Source of the DNA: Rhynchosporium graminicola
Taxonomy: Eukaryota; Ascomycota; Leotiomycetes; Helotiales; Ploettnerulaceae
Reading direction: 5' to 3'
Assembly (NCBI GenBank): GCA_900074885.1
Contig: FJUW01000040.1
Span: 186,001 to 250,000, forward strand
Length of the DNA: 64,000 nt
Below the pieces are notes generated by a model, which had not been told where the DNA came from, searched no databases, and was given only the letters and a program-made list of their open reading frames with translations. Both the position numbers and the translations under genes were made by a program. Each line of letters opens with the position of its first letter. The stretch's first letter is position 1. Positions 24,363-35,389 of the stretch are shown here, in pieces.

Positions 24363-26198
24363 ATGCCTCGCCCAAAGCGCACAAAAGTCGCGCCCTCTGC
24401 GCCTGCCCCGCGCGTCAAGACAACAACGAAGCTCGCGCCTCCAGTTGCAGCAGCTCCGAAGCTACCAATTGCGCAGTTCGATGATCTGTACGATGTGAGC
24501 GATGAAGGAAATGGAAGAGCAAGCAGTGCGCGACATGTTACGAGGGACAATGGCAAAGGAAAAGCAGTTGCTGGGTCTTCATCGCGCGGGCGTGGGGGAG
24601 GTATCAATTCTCGCGACTCAATAGACAGGGACCCAGAGACATTGGAGAATAGGCTGGAACAGGACCGTATAGTTGCGGAAGATCCGGTGGAGGAATCTCT
24701 TCTGCCAGACATCGATTTGAATTCGAGCAGTCCTTCCATGGAGACAGGCAGGAAGGAACAGCGTACCCCAGCGATCGAGAGCTCTATGCTTCCGATAGGA
24801 AATTTCAGGCGAAGACCACGTCAACCAAGCATACTGGGGCGTGGGCCTGGACGTGCGAGATCTAGCAGCATCGACTCAAACATGGCTGAGGATAATGGCC
24901 TTATGAGTGTGGGACGGAATAACAAATCGGCAATGAAAAATGGAAACTTCAAGAGACGACCCCGGGAACAGAGTATCATGGGAAGGAATGCAGCTCATGT
25001 CGCACCTAGCAGTATGGCACTGGATATGGAGACGGAGAAGGATACTACGACGAAGGTGGGATCTGCGATGAAGATAGGCACGTTCAAGCGCAGGGAAAGG
25101 GAACCTAGCATTTTACGAACAGCTCAAAAGGCACGACGGGAGGAACCTTTGGATTATGACGACGATGAAGATGATTTCAACCCCGACGATGAGTCAACGC
25201 CCCTCAACCTGACCAAGACTAGGAATATGACCAGTTCCTCCAGCGGTCCATCGTCCTCTAACTCGAGAAAACGAAAACTATCTGCAGTTCAGGTTCCACG
25301 ATCAAGCCCAAGTTTGCCTTCTCCCAGGGCAAGCGAAGCACATGAAACGATACCCGCCACAGGCCCTCTCAGCGATGATGGTGAAGTAGAAGCCGAGCCT
25401 TCACCACCACTATTGCCCTCGATTGAAGCCCGATTTGACACTCCGGAACCCCTAAGCGAAACGATGGCGCCACCTCAAAGCAGCAGTCCACTTCCTTCTA
25501 GTCCTGAACTTCCGTCGAGGACGCGACAAGCTCCATCTCGAGGTCGGCGTACTTTACGAGGCAGAACTCCTCCACCAAGAACACAAGACTCACCCATATC
25601 CTCACCACCCTCACTTACGCATTCTCCAAATAGGCCAGCGCATGCCGCCGTCACAGCCCGCAAACCACAGAAACAAGCTCCACCACCAAGCAATTTTTCA
25701 ACCGCTCAGCTGCAGAATCTCTTACCGCGAAGGCGGCAGCGCGCAACTGCTCGCGATCTTTTTGATGTCCCAAGCTCCGGTGATGAAGTCGACGTTTCTG
25801 GTCTTGCCCCCGATGACGATGAGCTCTCTCATCTGAACGTACCTGCCAGATCGCGAAGACACACGAGCGTTCGAGCGCGAACCCCGGCACCTGCCAAGCG
25901 AGGAGGGAGAATCAATAGGTCCGATCCAAAACCAAAGGATTCAACCGTCAAACGCACCTACGGATCTCGAACAAACGCAGCATCTGACAAGGAGAACGAT
26001 GCTGAGGTCGATCCTGACGATAGCTTAGCACCTATTCCAGATAATCACCCCAATGATCCAGAGAATAGTCAGGAGCTTGAGGAGAGAGTGGGCAAGGAGT
26101 TGAAGAGGGCAGCGAAGAAGTTTCAGGAGGTTGACAAGTGGGAGCTGGAGTTTGAAGAGGTTACTGCAAGTAGTTCCTCTCCGAGAGATGCTCGATAA
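24363..26198 (+). CDS. Unknown basic, disordered, probably nuclear protein with three RRPRxPSIL-type motifs
   Basis: A single-exon frame of 611 aa starting at the first ATG. The sequence is rich in Ser, Pro, Arg and acidic patches, with no globular domain visible. Three imperfect copies of a short motif occur at residues 146-160, 194-208 and 239-251: GNFRRRPRQPSILGR, GNFKRRPREQSIMGR and GTFKRREREPSIL. The spacing is about 45-48 residues. An acidic stretch follows the third copy. A segment near residues 455-485 (LLPRRRQRATARDLFDVPSS then DEVDVSGL) and a C-terminal helix (KELKRAAKKFQEVDKWELEF) look conserved. Basic clusters suggest nuclear location. I do not recognise the family and give no function. 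Confidence 0.75.
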   Translation: MPRPKRTKVAPSAPAPRVKTTTKLAPPVAAAPKLPIAQFDDLYDVSDEGNGRASSARHVTRDNGKGKAVAGSSSRGRGGGINSRDSIDRDPETLENRLEQDRIVAEDPVEESLLPDIDLNSSSPSMETGRKEQRTPAIESSMLPIGNFRRRPRQPSILGRGPGRARSSSIDSNMAEDNGLMSVGRNNKSAMKNGNFKRRPREQSIMGRNAAHVAPSSMALDMETEKDTTTKVGSAMKIGTFKRREREPSILRTAQKARREEPLDYDDDEDDFNPDDESTPLNLTKTRNMTSSSSGPSSSNSRKRKLSAVQVPRSSPSLPSPRASEAHETIPATGPLSDDGEVEAEPSPPLLPSIEARFDTPEPLSETMAPPQSSSPLPSSPELPSRTRQAPSRGRRTLRGRTPPPRTQDSPISSPPSLTHSPNRPAHAAVTARKPQKQAPPPSNFSTAQLQNLLPRRRQRATARDLFDVPSSGDEVDVSGLAPDDDELSHLNVPARSRRHTSVRARTPAPAKRGGRINRSDPKPKDSTVKRTYGSRTNAASDKENDAEVDPDDSLAPIPDNHPNDPENSQELEERVGKELKRAAKKFQEVDKWELEFEEVTASSSSPRDAR

Positions 26199-26536
26199 AG
26201 CGCGATCATTTCTAGTCGAATTCAATTTTTTGGCTTAGGAGTTTTATGCCGTGATTGAAGGATGAGGGAAGATGACATGGTTGCAAGTACGCCTTGGAAG
26301 GCTGGAGTTTCAGGGTGCAGATTTGATGCTGATTGTATGCGAGGAGTACGGTCGGACAACTGGCTTATCACAATGGCTAATGAGGAAGAAGTTGCATTGT
26401 TTACGAGTTTGCGAAGCGGAAGTAAACAATATCTCACATTGCCATTCTATGAGTGATTGACATTTAAAGACTCAACAAGATATCAACGCCTTAGCCGCCA
26501 TCTCCAAACGCCTATCTAATGACATGAACCACCACT
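26199..26536. other. Short convergent intergenic region
   Basis: 338 bp between two convergent stop codons. It presumably holds both 3' UTRs; nothing else is seen. Confidence 0.5.
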
Positions 26537-28115
26537 CTACCTGTGCTCGAGACTAGGTGTAACAGGTCTACTCTCTCTGACGAAGAAGCTGATATTCTCC
26601 CTCAGTGCGACATACTCACTCTCCGCGTATCCCAAGAGACCCTGAATCTCACTACTCCTCACCCCCTTGATCCTCGTTATCTCCGCAGCGCTATAATTGA
26701 CCAAAGCTCTCCCAACCTCCACGCCAGGTCCTTCCCACAATTTCGGAGCCAGCCCGCCTTCTTGAAGGGCTGTTTTCGGGACCCTTTCGACAACGACCAG
26801 ACGTACGGCTTCTTGCTGTGCGAAATGGCCCTCAACATCCACTACACCTACAGGGAGAAGCCCTGCTTTATTCGATAAAGCTCGGTGGGCACCAGAGTCG
26901 ATATATACCGTTCCGTGCGGAGCCAATCCGTGCAATAGCCAGAAATACCTATCGCGAATCGGCTGCGGCGACGGGATAAAGCGCGTATGTAGCGGAGCTA
27001 CAACGACAGGTTCCAATTCAGCCGCAGATCTCGCAACAGCTTCCTCGGAAGACCTAGATGCCGAGTGCATGATCTTGCCGGGGGGTGGGCTTGATGGTTG
27101 GGAGCTGGGTGTGGCTTTTAGGTTTTGTACGTAGCGTACTATGTTGGCTATGTTTCCCGGGTTGGAGGAGCGCGTTATTACTGTTGTCACGCCGGCGGAG
27201 GTTGCGAGACGCGCGGCGACGATTTTGGTGGACATCCCGCCGGTTCCTAGGGCGGAGCCTGCGCTTGATACTAGGAATTTCGTTAGATTCCAAGAGACTG
27301 ATCGGAGATTTGCAAAGAGCGAGAGAGACATACCATCTGCATGGAGAGCACTGATATCCTCTACCACTTCGATAGCTTGAGCATCGGGGTTTGTTCTAGG
27401 ATTTTTATCGTAGAGACAATCGACATCTGTCATGAGAAAGAGATAGTCTGCATGAACCATTGCGGCTGTGATGGCTGACAGCGTGTCGTTGTCTCCGAAC
27501 TTGATTTCTGTGACAGCAATAGTGTCGTTCTCGTTCACAATAGGGATGACACCCATTTCGAGAAGTTCCGCGAACGTATTTTGGGCATTAAGATACTGCG
27601 TTCGCTATTTTCTGTCAGATCCGGGTGATTCGAAACCGGTAGAGGCGACTTACGTCTGCAATATCATTTCTGGTAAGCAAGATCTGGGCAATTGGTTGAC
27701 GTAGATGATTGAATAAGCTGTCCCAAAGGCTTATGAGTCGGCATTGACCGATGGCTGCTAACGCCTAAAAATTGTATCAATACCACTATCTGGTAAAATG
27801 CCGAGAAGAATCAGGTACCTGAATTCTAGGAAGATGTTTTGGTCTCTTTTCGAGGTCCATTCTCCGTAGACCCACACCAATAGCTCCCGAGGAGACAATA
27901 ATGACTTTGTGACCATCTTTGTGTAACTTGACGGCAGTCTCAACAATGAGTGTCAAGATGGAAAGAAGTGGTTCATGAGTCTTCTCATCCACGATTGAGC
28001 TAGTTCCTTTGAAAAATCAGCATGGATTTGTGAAACGAGATCTTGATTTTGATTCTCAGTTCTTGCAATGCTCACCGAGTTTTATAACAATCGTCAATGG
28101 TTTGAAAGCCTTCAT
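26537..28115 (-). CDS. PRO1: Glutamate 5-kinase (proline biosynthesis), with PUA domain
   Basis: Five exons (28076-28115, 27819-28006, 27654-27764, 27334-27604, 26537-27270) and introns of 69, 54, 49 and 63 bp. The spliced frame closes and gives 447 aa, close to yeast Pro1 (428). The enzyme phosphorylates glutamate to gamma-glutamyl phosphate, the first step of proline synthesis. Family marks are [14 protein letters not shown] (N-terminal, across intron 1), [62 protein letters not shown] and the substrate-loop segment [18 protein letters not shown]-terminal PUA domain lies at about residues 310-430. The fourth intron is in frame and stop-free, so retention would insert 21 residues just before the VSSAGS loop. 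Confidence 0.96.
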
Positions 28116-28410
28116 CTTGGAATACGATACTCTCTCATCTCCAATCAGAACGAAGAAAAGAGTATTGAAAGATCATGAAATGGGCAAAGAAAGTGATTCT
28201 CAACACCTGCATCGCAATCATAGGTTAGCTGCGAAGTCGGCAAGTCAGCCTTGCGGTCATGCTTCGCTGATTGGCCAGAGCTTCAACCTCATCCACTAAA
28301 AAGTCAACAAGCATCTTCCAAAGGTGCAACACCCTTCACACGACACAAAGATATCTTATTTGGGCTTGGTTTTGCAACGATCTCACACGCTGAGCTTCAT
28401 ATATTTCATA
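28116..28410. promoter_or_regulatory. Short divergent promoter region of PRO1 and ATP23
   Basis: 295 bp separate the ATGs of two divergent genes, so both promoters must fit here or overlap into the genes. No specific factor site can be named with confidence. Confidence 0.5.
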
Positions 28411-29197
28411 ATGGCAGACGATGCGCCAAACCCCATGGCATCGAACGCAACCACGACCGATCCTACGAAGACAGGCTACGACCCAACAGCTAAATGGAGC
28501 AACTACTGGAGCTACCTCACAGGCCGCATGTCCAGCGACGGGCAGCACGAATTCCGCGAAGCAACGTACATCCGAAATGAAGCTGCGGACTGCAAGAATT
28601 GCGATGAATGGCGCGATTGGTGCTTTAAATACTCGCCCACAGTAATTTTCATGAAGAAGAACATCGAGGCATTAAACGGGGATCTGACTGCAGGGAATGT
28701 GGTATGTAGAAGGTGTCCGGCCAGGAAGGATGATAAGGGGAACTGGATTAGGCAGGGAGGAGGTTTTAGTCCGGATCATGGGATTCTGATCTGTGCGAAT
28801 GAGATGAGGGACAAGAAACATTTGGAGGACACGCTGGCGCATGAGATGGTTCATGCTTGGGATCATCTAAGGTGGAAGGTTGATTGGGCGGATTTAAGGC
28901 ATGCGGCTTGTACAGAGGTATGTTTGGTCGAATTGAGGCAATTATGGGTGCTGGGCTAATGGGAGATAGATTCGGGCTTCGAGTCTTAGTGGAGAGTGTA
29001 GGTGGACAAGAGAGTTTTGGACGAGGAATAATTGGACACTTACGCAACAACATCAGAATTGTGTACGGTCGAGGGCTGTCAGATCGGTAATGAACAGGCC
29101 GTCGTGTAAAGACGACGTACAGGCAGTGAAAGTGGTCAACGAGGTGTGGGATTCTTGCTTCGCCGATACTCGACCTTTTGATGGCATTTACAGATAA
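28411..29197 (+). CDS. ATP23: Mitochondrial inner membrane protease ATP23
   Basis: Two exons (28411-28917 and 28970-29197) with a 52-bp GTATGT..TAG intron, giving 244 aa, near the family's usual size. The zinc metalloprotease motif HEMVHAWD is at residues 144-151 (HEXXH with the following Asp typical of this family). Many conserved Cys residues flank it (CKNC, CFKY, CRRC, CTE, ECRW), as in yeast Atp23, where they form disulfides in the intermembrane space. In yeast, Atp23 removes the presequence of Atp6 and acts as a chaperone for F1Fo-ATP synthase assembly, and it also degrades Ups1. The exon-2 end ([20 protein letters not shown]) is a conserved C-terminal feature. The start is the first ATG with a short hydrophilic N-terminus. 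Confidence 0.96.
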
Positions 29198-29409
29198 GGT
29201 TGGTGTCATTAAATGGTCTGGACTATTAATGTGTATCACAACGTATAACACCAGAGGCAGCTATGTGCTTATCATGATTATTTATTGCCAGCGTAGGCGC
29301 ACGGGACTATGACGATCTCCGACTCCTCAATTTCATGCTCATCCATCTTGCTTGACAAGTCATGCCCCGAACTCCCCCATACGCCTATCCAAGGTCATCA
29401 AATCGTTAT

Positions 29410-30717
29410 TCAGTCATCACGCTCCGAGGATCTGCTTCCGGTCGATTTGGAGTCCCGATTGCTCGCTCGTTCCCCTTTGACACAGTGTTTAATGATCCAA
29501 GGGTGCTTCTGCACTTGGTCCAGTGGTATCCGCTTCTCGGGGTCTAGGACAAGAAGCTATGGCTAATTAGCGAGATGTGTTGAAGTTGGACGACTGTACG
29601 TACTCTCTTGATCAGATCTCTTGCCTCTGGGCTCACAAAACTTGGTACTGTCATTTCTCCCCTTGCAATCCTCCTCTGGGTCATGACTGGGGTATCTTCA
29701 AAAGGCGCTTCTCCAACCAAGAATTCGTACGTCAAGACCCCCAAACTCCATAGATCAACTTTCTCGGTATAGTAGTTGTCCTGGCTTCCAGGCTTGATCA
29801 TCTCGGGTGGTAAATAATCGAGAGTTCCACACATGGTGTTTCTTCTGTTATTCGGTGCATGAACGCTCCACCCGAAATCAGAAATCTTGATCTCGCCGTG
29901 TATTCCGACTAGAATGTTTTCTGGCTTGATATCGCGGTGCATGACGTGCTTCTTGTGGAGGAATCTCAAGGCCGCTGCCATCTGAGCAATGTATTGGGCT
30001 GCCTTCCATTCTGGGAAGCGGTTCTCCCGGCGAAGATGTTTGTACAATTCTCCTTTCCCAGCAAACTCGAGAATCAGGAAGATTCTCTTGCTGTCATGAA
30101 AATGTCCGTATAGTTGAAGAATGTTTGGATGTCGTAGGTTGCTCTGGATTTCAATCTCTCTTCGAACCTGCTTCTCGACCTTCCCTTGCTGGATCTCGTT
30201 CTTGTGTAGAACTTTGAGAGCACAAACGAATCCAGAGCTGCGTTCCCTGGCAAGATATACCCGGCCAAATTTCCCTTTGCCCAAGGGTCGACCGATTTCG
30301 AACATCCCCAGATGAAATTGCTTCGGCGGCGCAGGTTGCTCATACATTAGATTTGACTTGCGTTCTAATTTGATAACCTCGTCAGAACCTCGAGAGGAGC
30401 CGGCTCCTCTCCTTGGTGGTGAGGCACTCGGTAAATTGGACGCGCGCCATTGCGCTGCCTGTGAAGGGACTGTGACTATTGTACTGGTTGTGTTTTGGTT
30501 CTGGAGGGCGATTTTAAGAAGGTTGGCGCGACTTGCATTCTGGGACAATTGGGCTGTTGAACTTGTCGATGATGTCATCTTTATACATTAGTTGATGTCG
30601 TATACTTTGATGATCTGAAAGTACCTTTGATTTTAGGTACTTGCTTCCGTCCCCGGGATCATTCTCGTCGTTTACTGACATGCGCTCGAAGCGCGATTCC
30701 AGCACACGTGTAGTCAT
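29410..30717 (-). CDS. ark1: Aurora-family serine/threonine kinase (Ipl1/Ark1)
   Basis: Three exons (30625-30717, 29604-30578, 29410-29556) with introns of 46 and 47 bp, giving 404 aa. Residues 1-120 are a disordered regulatory tail. The kinase domain starts near [13 protein letters not shown] and has the ATP-binding Lys153 (CALKVL), the catalytic HRDIKPEN (Asp247) and DFG at 265-267. The activation loop [16 protein letters not shown] puts the Aurora-type phosphothreonine at 279. The first exon (start ..[17 protein letters not shown]) joins to an exon that itself begins with ATG, so a shorter 373-aa start is possible. The last exon supplies the end of subdomain XI ([20 protein letters not shown]). 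Aurora kinases act in the chromosomal passenger complex at kinetochores and the spindle midzone. Filamentous fungi usually carry one copy. Confidence 0.95.
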
Positions 30718-31091
30718 TGAGAAGGATCTCGAGTCTCGGTCGGTGTAATGACTGTAGTTCTGGATCCGATCAGTCGAGTTTTGTTCGCTGCAAAAGCTTC
30801 AGTTTAGGTAAGGTTAGTATGAGGCTTTGCTAATTTTCATTTCAACGTCTGGATGTTTAGATCTGATGCCTTCCAGTTATTTGCCAAGTCGCGCTAGTTG
30901 TGGTTGGCAGGGCAGTACCCGAAACCCGCAGGAGCTCCCCCGCGCTTGCTTGCCCTGCTCGCGACGCATTGCCCCCGCTAAGATAATTTCGAGGTTGCGC
31001 ATCGAGATCTCTGGAATCTCGTAAGAGATCAATCACGACAAATCAGTAGCCCCTACACGAATCTTACGCCGAGTCCTCTAGCAATCGCATC
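30718..31091. promoter_or_regulatory. Divergent promoter region of Aurora kinase and TIP41
   Basis: 374 bp between two divergent start codons, so it must carry both promoters. No individual motif stands out enough to name. Confidence 0.45.
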
Positions 31092-32092
31092 ATGGCTTTC
31101 AATGGCCCCATCAACGAGATGTATCCCACGCCTAATTCCAAGGAGAGTTCAACCGTGTCACATCGTCAAAAGGGCTTTAAGATCAGTGCCCGCAAGCTGC
31201 CCATCTCGAAATCAGGACCGATCGACGAGATGACGAAGAAGCTGAAAATTCCAGTGCCGGAGATGATATTCGGCGATAACATGGTCTCCATTGAACATGA
31301 GGCGAGCGGCTGGCGGTTAGAGTTCAATGCTTACGATGCTTTGGACCAGGTGGACAAGACAGACAAGAATATGCTGAAGGTTGCGTACTCGCAAGAGTGG
31401 TCGAGTAGCAGGTATGCTTCCAACTGGATACGAAGTAGGTATTGTGCTAAATTATCGTAGAGAAAAGACACATGAAGGCATCAAGGAAGTAGTAAAGCCA
31501 TTTGACTGGTCATATACGACGAGTTATAAGGGCACGGTCACCCAGGGGAAGCAATTCGACTCTCGTCAAGAAAACGTGGAGCCAATTCCAATTGAGCTTT
31601 TGAAACGACCGGATCCCATTCTGTTCTTCGAAGAAGTCGTGTTGTATGAAAGCGAACTGGATGATAACGGCATTTCTATCTTGTCCTGCAAGTTGCGAGT
31701 TATGCCAGACCGCATGCTATTATTATGCCGGCTTTTCATGAGACTCGACCAAGTCCTCATCAGAATTAGGGATACGAGGATATATGTGGACTTCAACACA
31801 AGCAAGGTTATTAGAGACTACACCGAGAAGGAAGAGAGATTTGAAAAGGTCAAGCAGGTGAGCTCTTGCTATTTGAACACACTTGTGCCAGCCTCAGCAC
31901 ATGTGCCTACCTTATTGTCCTGTTTCGTTACCAAATGTGAGCTTTTAGAGCAATTACTGACTTCAAATGTAGGGCCTGATATCATCTGGACGGCTGCCTA
32001 GTGATATCACTACAGCCTTACGTGATCCAAACCAGATAGGACATCTTGTCCCTGAAGTTGCACATACACTGGAAGCCCTGACTGTCTCCTAG
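31092..32092 (+). CDS. TIP41: TIP41-like protein, regulator of PP2A-type phosphatases in TOR signalling
   Basis: Three exons (31092-31411, 31461-31857, 31973-32092) with introns of 49 and 115 bp, giving 278 aa, a normal size for the family. Typical TIP41 segments are present: EMIFGDNMVSIEH, the middle WSYTTSYKGT, the PIELLKRPDPILFFEEVVLYE segment, LDDNGISILSCKLRVMP, and LLCRLFMRLDQVLIRIRDTR. In yeast, Tip41 binds Tap42 and antagonises it, linking TOR to Sit4/PP2A; the mammalian homologue TIPRL binds PP2A-type catalytic subunits directly. The last exon is short and ends with LVPEVAHTLEALTVS. Confidence 0.96.
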
Positions 32093-33986
32093 TCTTTGAG
32101 ACTTGATTTAGTTGCATAGCGTCGGAGTTCGGGAGAGGAGCATGTATCGCGGCGTTGTACATGGAGTCGTCAAGGTCATCTGGGAGAACAAATTATCTAC
32201 CAGGCAAGGATTCAAGTAGATTCCCTTTATACCTTAAGGTTTCCATACCACATTTGACAGAATCGGAGATGCTTCCTCCGAAGTAATGTGACAAAGTCAT
32301 TCTTCAAATTTCGGTTTCCCTCAATCGAGACTTGGCTCCGTTCACTCATTTGGCATGAAGGTGATTTCAATGGTAGAACCTACCAATCAAATGATACAGG
32401 CTAGCCAGACTCGAGAAAGTAAGCCATCATAATTGTACTTTCGAGATTTATTAATCGGGCCATGGACACGAACCTTCGGTAGGTGCTACATTTAAAGTGA
32501 ATCGAATCGTGAACCCTATGGTGAAGTCAGTGCTTCATCTCAAACATGCCACTGATTGACTGATTGAGTAGCGCAGATAGGAGTTCACGGCACGATAGCT
32601 CCGCACACTTTTGAATTTGACTTTCAAGTCTCATGGTATAGCATGCCGAACGGATGTTGTTCATGGGGTAAATTATCTCGAAGCTTCTTGAAAGCTTCTT
32701 CAAGGCTTCTTTTCCCGGATGCCGAGTCTCGCCAATTGGACTTTGCCTATCCTGCCCACAGAAATCTCTACCTCCGTAGGTATCTGCTAGGTATCCTGCC
32801 CAAGAACTAACCGAGTCAGTTGATTCTCAAGGTATCCACCCCACAATTTCAGTCCTGTGCGCGAATACTTTCACTTCTGGTTGATAGCTAGGCTTATTGC
32901 CAAGTTTAGGATTAGTTGGAATTAAGGTTTATAAGTAGGATTGGGTCAGGGGTAGGATCAGAGTGGTGTTTTCTAATGTAAATTATCTCAGTACAGGTGA
33001 GGTAATTCGCAGGGTATAGCTTGCGTATGCGCAGGATAAGAAATCTGTATGGGCAGGATAGGTAACGTCGCGTATTCATGGAGAAACAACAAGCTTCCTT
33101 TTCAGTTTCGAACTAGTCGGCGAAACAATTAACAGAAAACGCAAACCCCACTCGACTATATTCTGATAATGGTAATGCTTGTCATCCAGCACACCCGGAG
33201 ATCTGCATTGGAACCCTGCGCGCAAGAACGACTCAGCACAAATCGTACGCATTGGATCAGCAAGACTTTGGATATTGGTTTTCATTTGGTCACAGACAGG
33301 CTTGGTTATTCAGTCCTCATCTGATGTACTTCTTCTGAGCAAATGTTTACATGATAGAAAGCAAATATAACCCGCGATGCGCAAGTCTAGTGACTTGAGG
33401 AAATACATCGGATGGCACAAGAGCCAAGAGATAAGCGAGGAAATTAAGGGACGTCCCCCGCATCTCTAGATCTGCGCTTATGCCTACCTCATGGAACAAG
33501 ATCCCGGGGAAGAAAGTCACTTGCTGTCATGTGCAAACTTGTAACAAATCAATTCAAAGGCCATTTGACACCCAGCTCTTTTGGGAACCGAGATTTAGGC
33601 CCGTTTTCGATATACGAGTATGAAGTCCGTCCTTGCTCTCATTGTACCTGAAGTAGACAAACGAGGGCTCCGAAAAGCAACATAGATTGTTGTGGAGACA
33701 TTTTTCATGGACCAGCTATGGTAGTTCCACCAGTTGACATTCGCAGCTTCTCTAGCTACGACACCTGGCTGGACTGAGGGGTTGCGGGTAAAGTGTTGTT
33801 TGTCAAGGGGGACCAAAAGTATGATGAGAACAACTTATGTTCCTGTTCTGTAGTTTGGATGAACATGTATATAACAGGTACGATAACCACCCCTTCTAGA
33901 GTATCCTCACCATCCACATTCACTTCTAAGCAAGCCAGCTAGCTCTGCAATATTCATTCTCCTCAATATACATCCATTCTTTCATC
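32093..33986. other. AT-richer intergenic region upstream of the GH7 gene
   Basis: About 1.9 kb with no supported gene. It contains short internal repeats such as AGGCTTCTT-like motifs (32685-32712). The 3' part holds the GH7 promoter, including a TATA-like box at 33868. Confidence 0.45.
33868..33874 (+). promoter_or_regulatory. TATA-box-like element of the GH7 gene
   Basis: TATATAA lies 119 bp upstream of the GH7 start codon. A C-rich and pyrimidine-rich leader follows (CTTCTAAGC.., TTCATTCTCCTC..), a layout common for strongly expressed fungal secreted-enzyme genes. The assignment is by position and sequence only. Confidence 0.45.
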
Positions 33987-35389
33987 ATGATTTCCGCAGC
34001 AGCAGCCTTCGCTATCCTGTCCTTCTCTGCTAGAGTATCAGCTCAGCAAATCGGCACCCAGAAGGCAGAAGTCCATCCTGCCCTGACCACATCAACATGT
34101 ACCGCAGCCGGTTGCACTACAGAGGCCAACCAAGTCGTCATCGACGCGAACTGGAGATGGACACACACCGTTGACGGATACAAAAACTGCTACACGGGCA
34201 ACACCTGGGACACGACTATCTGCCCGGACGCCGCAACTTGTGTCAAGTCTTGCGCTGTCGACGGAGCTGATTACCCTGGCACTTATGGCATCACCACCTC
34301 TGGAAATGCTTTGACATTGAAGTTCGTTTCGGGCTCCAACATCGGCTCGCGTAATTATCTCATGGACACCGAGACTACATACAAGAAATTTCAGTTGCTG
34401 GGCAAAGAATTTACTTTCGACGTCGACGTCTCGAAGCTCCCTTGTGGTGTCAACGGTGCACTTTACTTTGTGCCCATGGCTGCTGACGGAGGATTATCTG
34501 CCACTAACAAGGCTGGAGCGAAGTATGGAACTGGTTACTGTGATGCCCAATGTCCACGGGACATGAAATTTACCAACGGTCTTGTATGTTGAACCGATAT
34601 AGATATATTCAACCATGACTATATGCTAACCGATTCCAGGCGAACAACGAAGGGTGGATCCCAGACACCAACAACAAGAACTCGGGCAAAGGACCGTATG
34701 GTGCTTGCTGCTCTGAGATGGACATCTGGGAAGCCAACTCCATGGCTTCCGCCGTGACTCCTCATACTTGCAAGACCCCCAAGATGTCGGTATGCACTGG
34801 CGACGATTGTGCTCGCAACACAGGTTTCTGTGACGCCGACGGATGTGACATCAACCCATACCGTATGGGCAACACTACCTTCTACGGACCGGGCAAGACC
34901 ATCGATACCAGCAAGCCTGTCACAGTCGTCACGCAGTTCATCACCGCCGACGGGACAACCACTGGCAAGTTGTCTGAAATCAAGCGGTTTTTCGTTCAGA
35001 ACGGTGTTACATACGCTTCCCCATCCTCAAACGTCGCAGGCATTAGCGGCAACAGTATCACTGACAAGTTCTGCGCCGCTCAAAAGACCACGTTCGGGGA
35101 CGTTAACTACTTCGCTCAAAACGGTGGTTTGGACGGCATGGGTGCTGCTCTCGCTGAGGGAATGGTGCTCGTCATGAGTATTTGGGATGACTACCAGACA
35201 GGCATGGCTTGGCTCGACAGCAGTTACCCACCTACTGCTGCCCTAACAAAGCCTGGTGTTGTGAGAGGTCCTTGTGCCGCCAGTGCGGGTAAGCCTTCTG
35301 AAGTTGAATCAACGAATGGAAACGCGCAGGTCATCTATTCCAACATCAAGGTCGGTGCGATTGGATCCACCTTCGCTGCACCAGCTTAA
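33987..35389 (+). CDS. GH7 cellobiohydrolase-type cellulase without a cellulose-binding module
   Basis: Two exons (33987-34583 and 34640-35389) with a 56-bp intron that has a TGCTAAC branch site, giving 448 aa. Residues 1-19 form a signal peptide ending in ARVSA, so the mature enzyme would begin QQIGTQ. The GH7 active-site motif is complete: nucleophile Glu225, Asp227 and acid/base Glu230 in [12 protein letters not shown]. Other family marks are [38 protein letters not shown] and the end [15 protein letters not shown]. Many cysteines fit the disulfide-rich fold. The length stops at the catalytic domain, with no Ser/Thr linker or CBM1. The enzyme would release cellobiose from cellulose chains outside the cell. 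The sequence favours the processive cellobiohydrolase type over GH7 endoglucanase, but loops should be checked by alignment. Confidence 0.96.
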
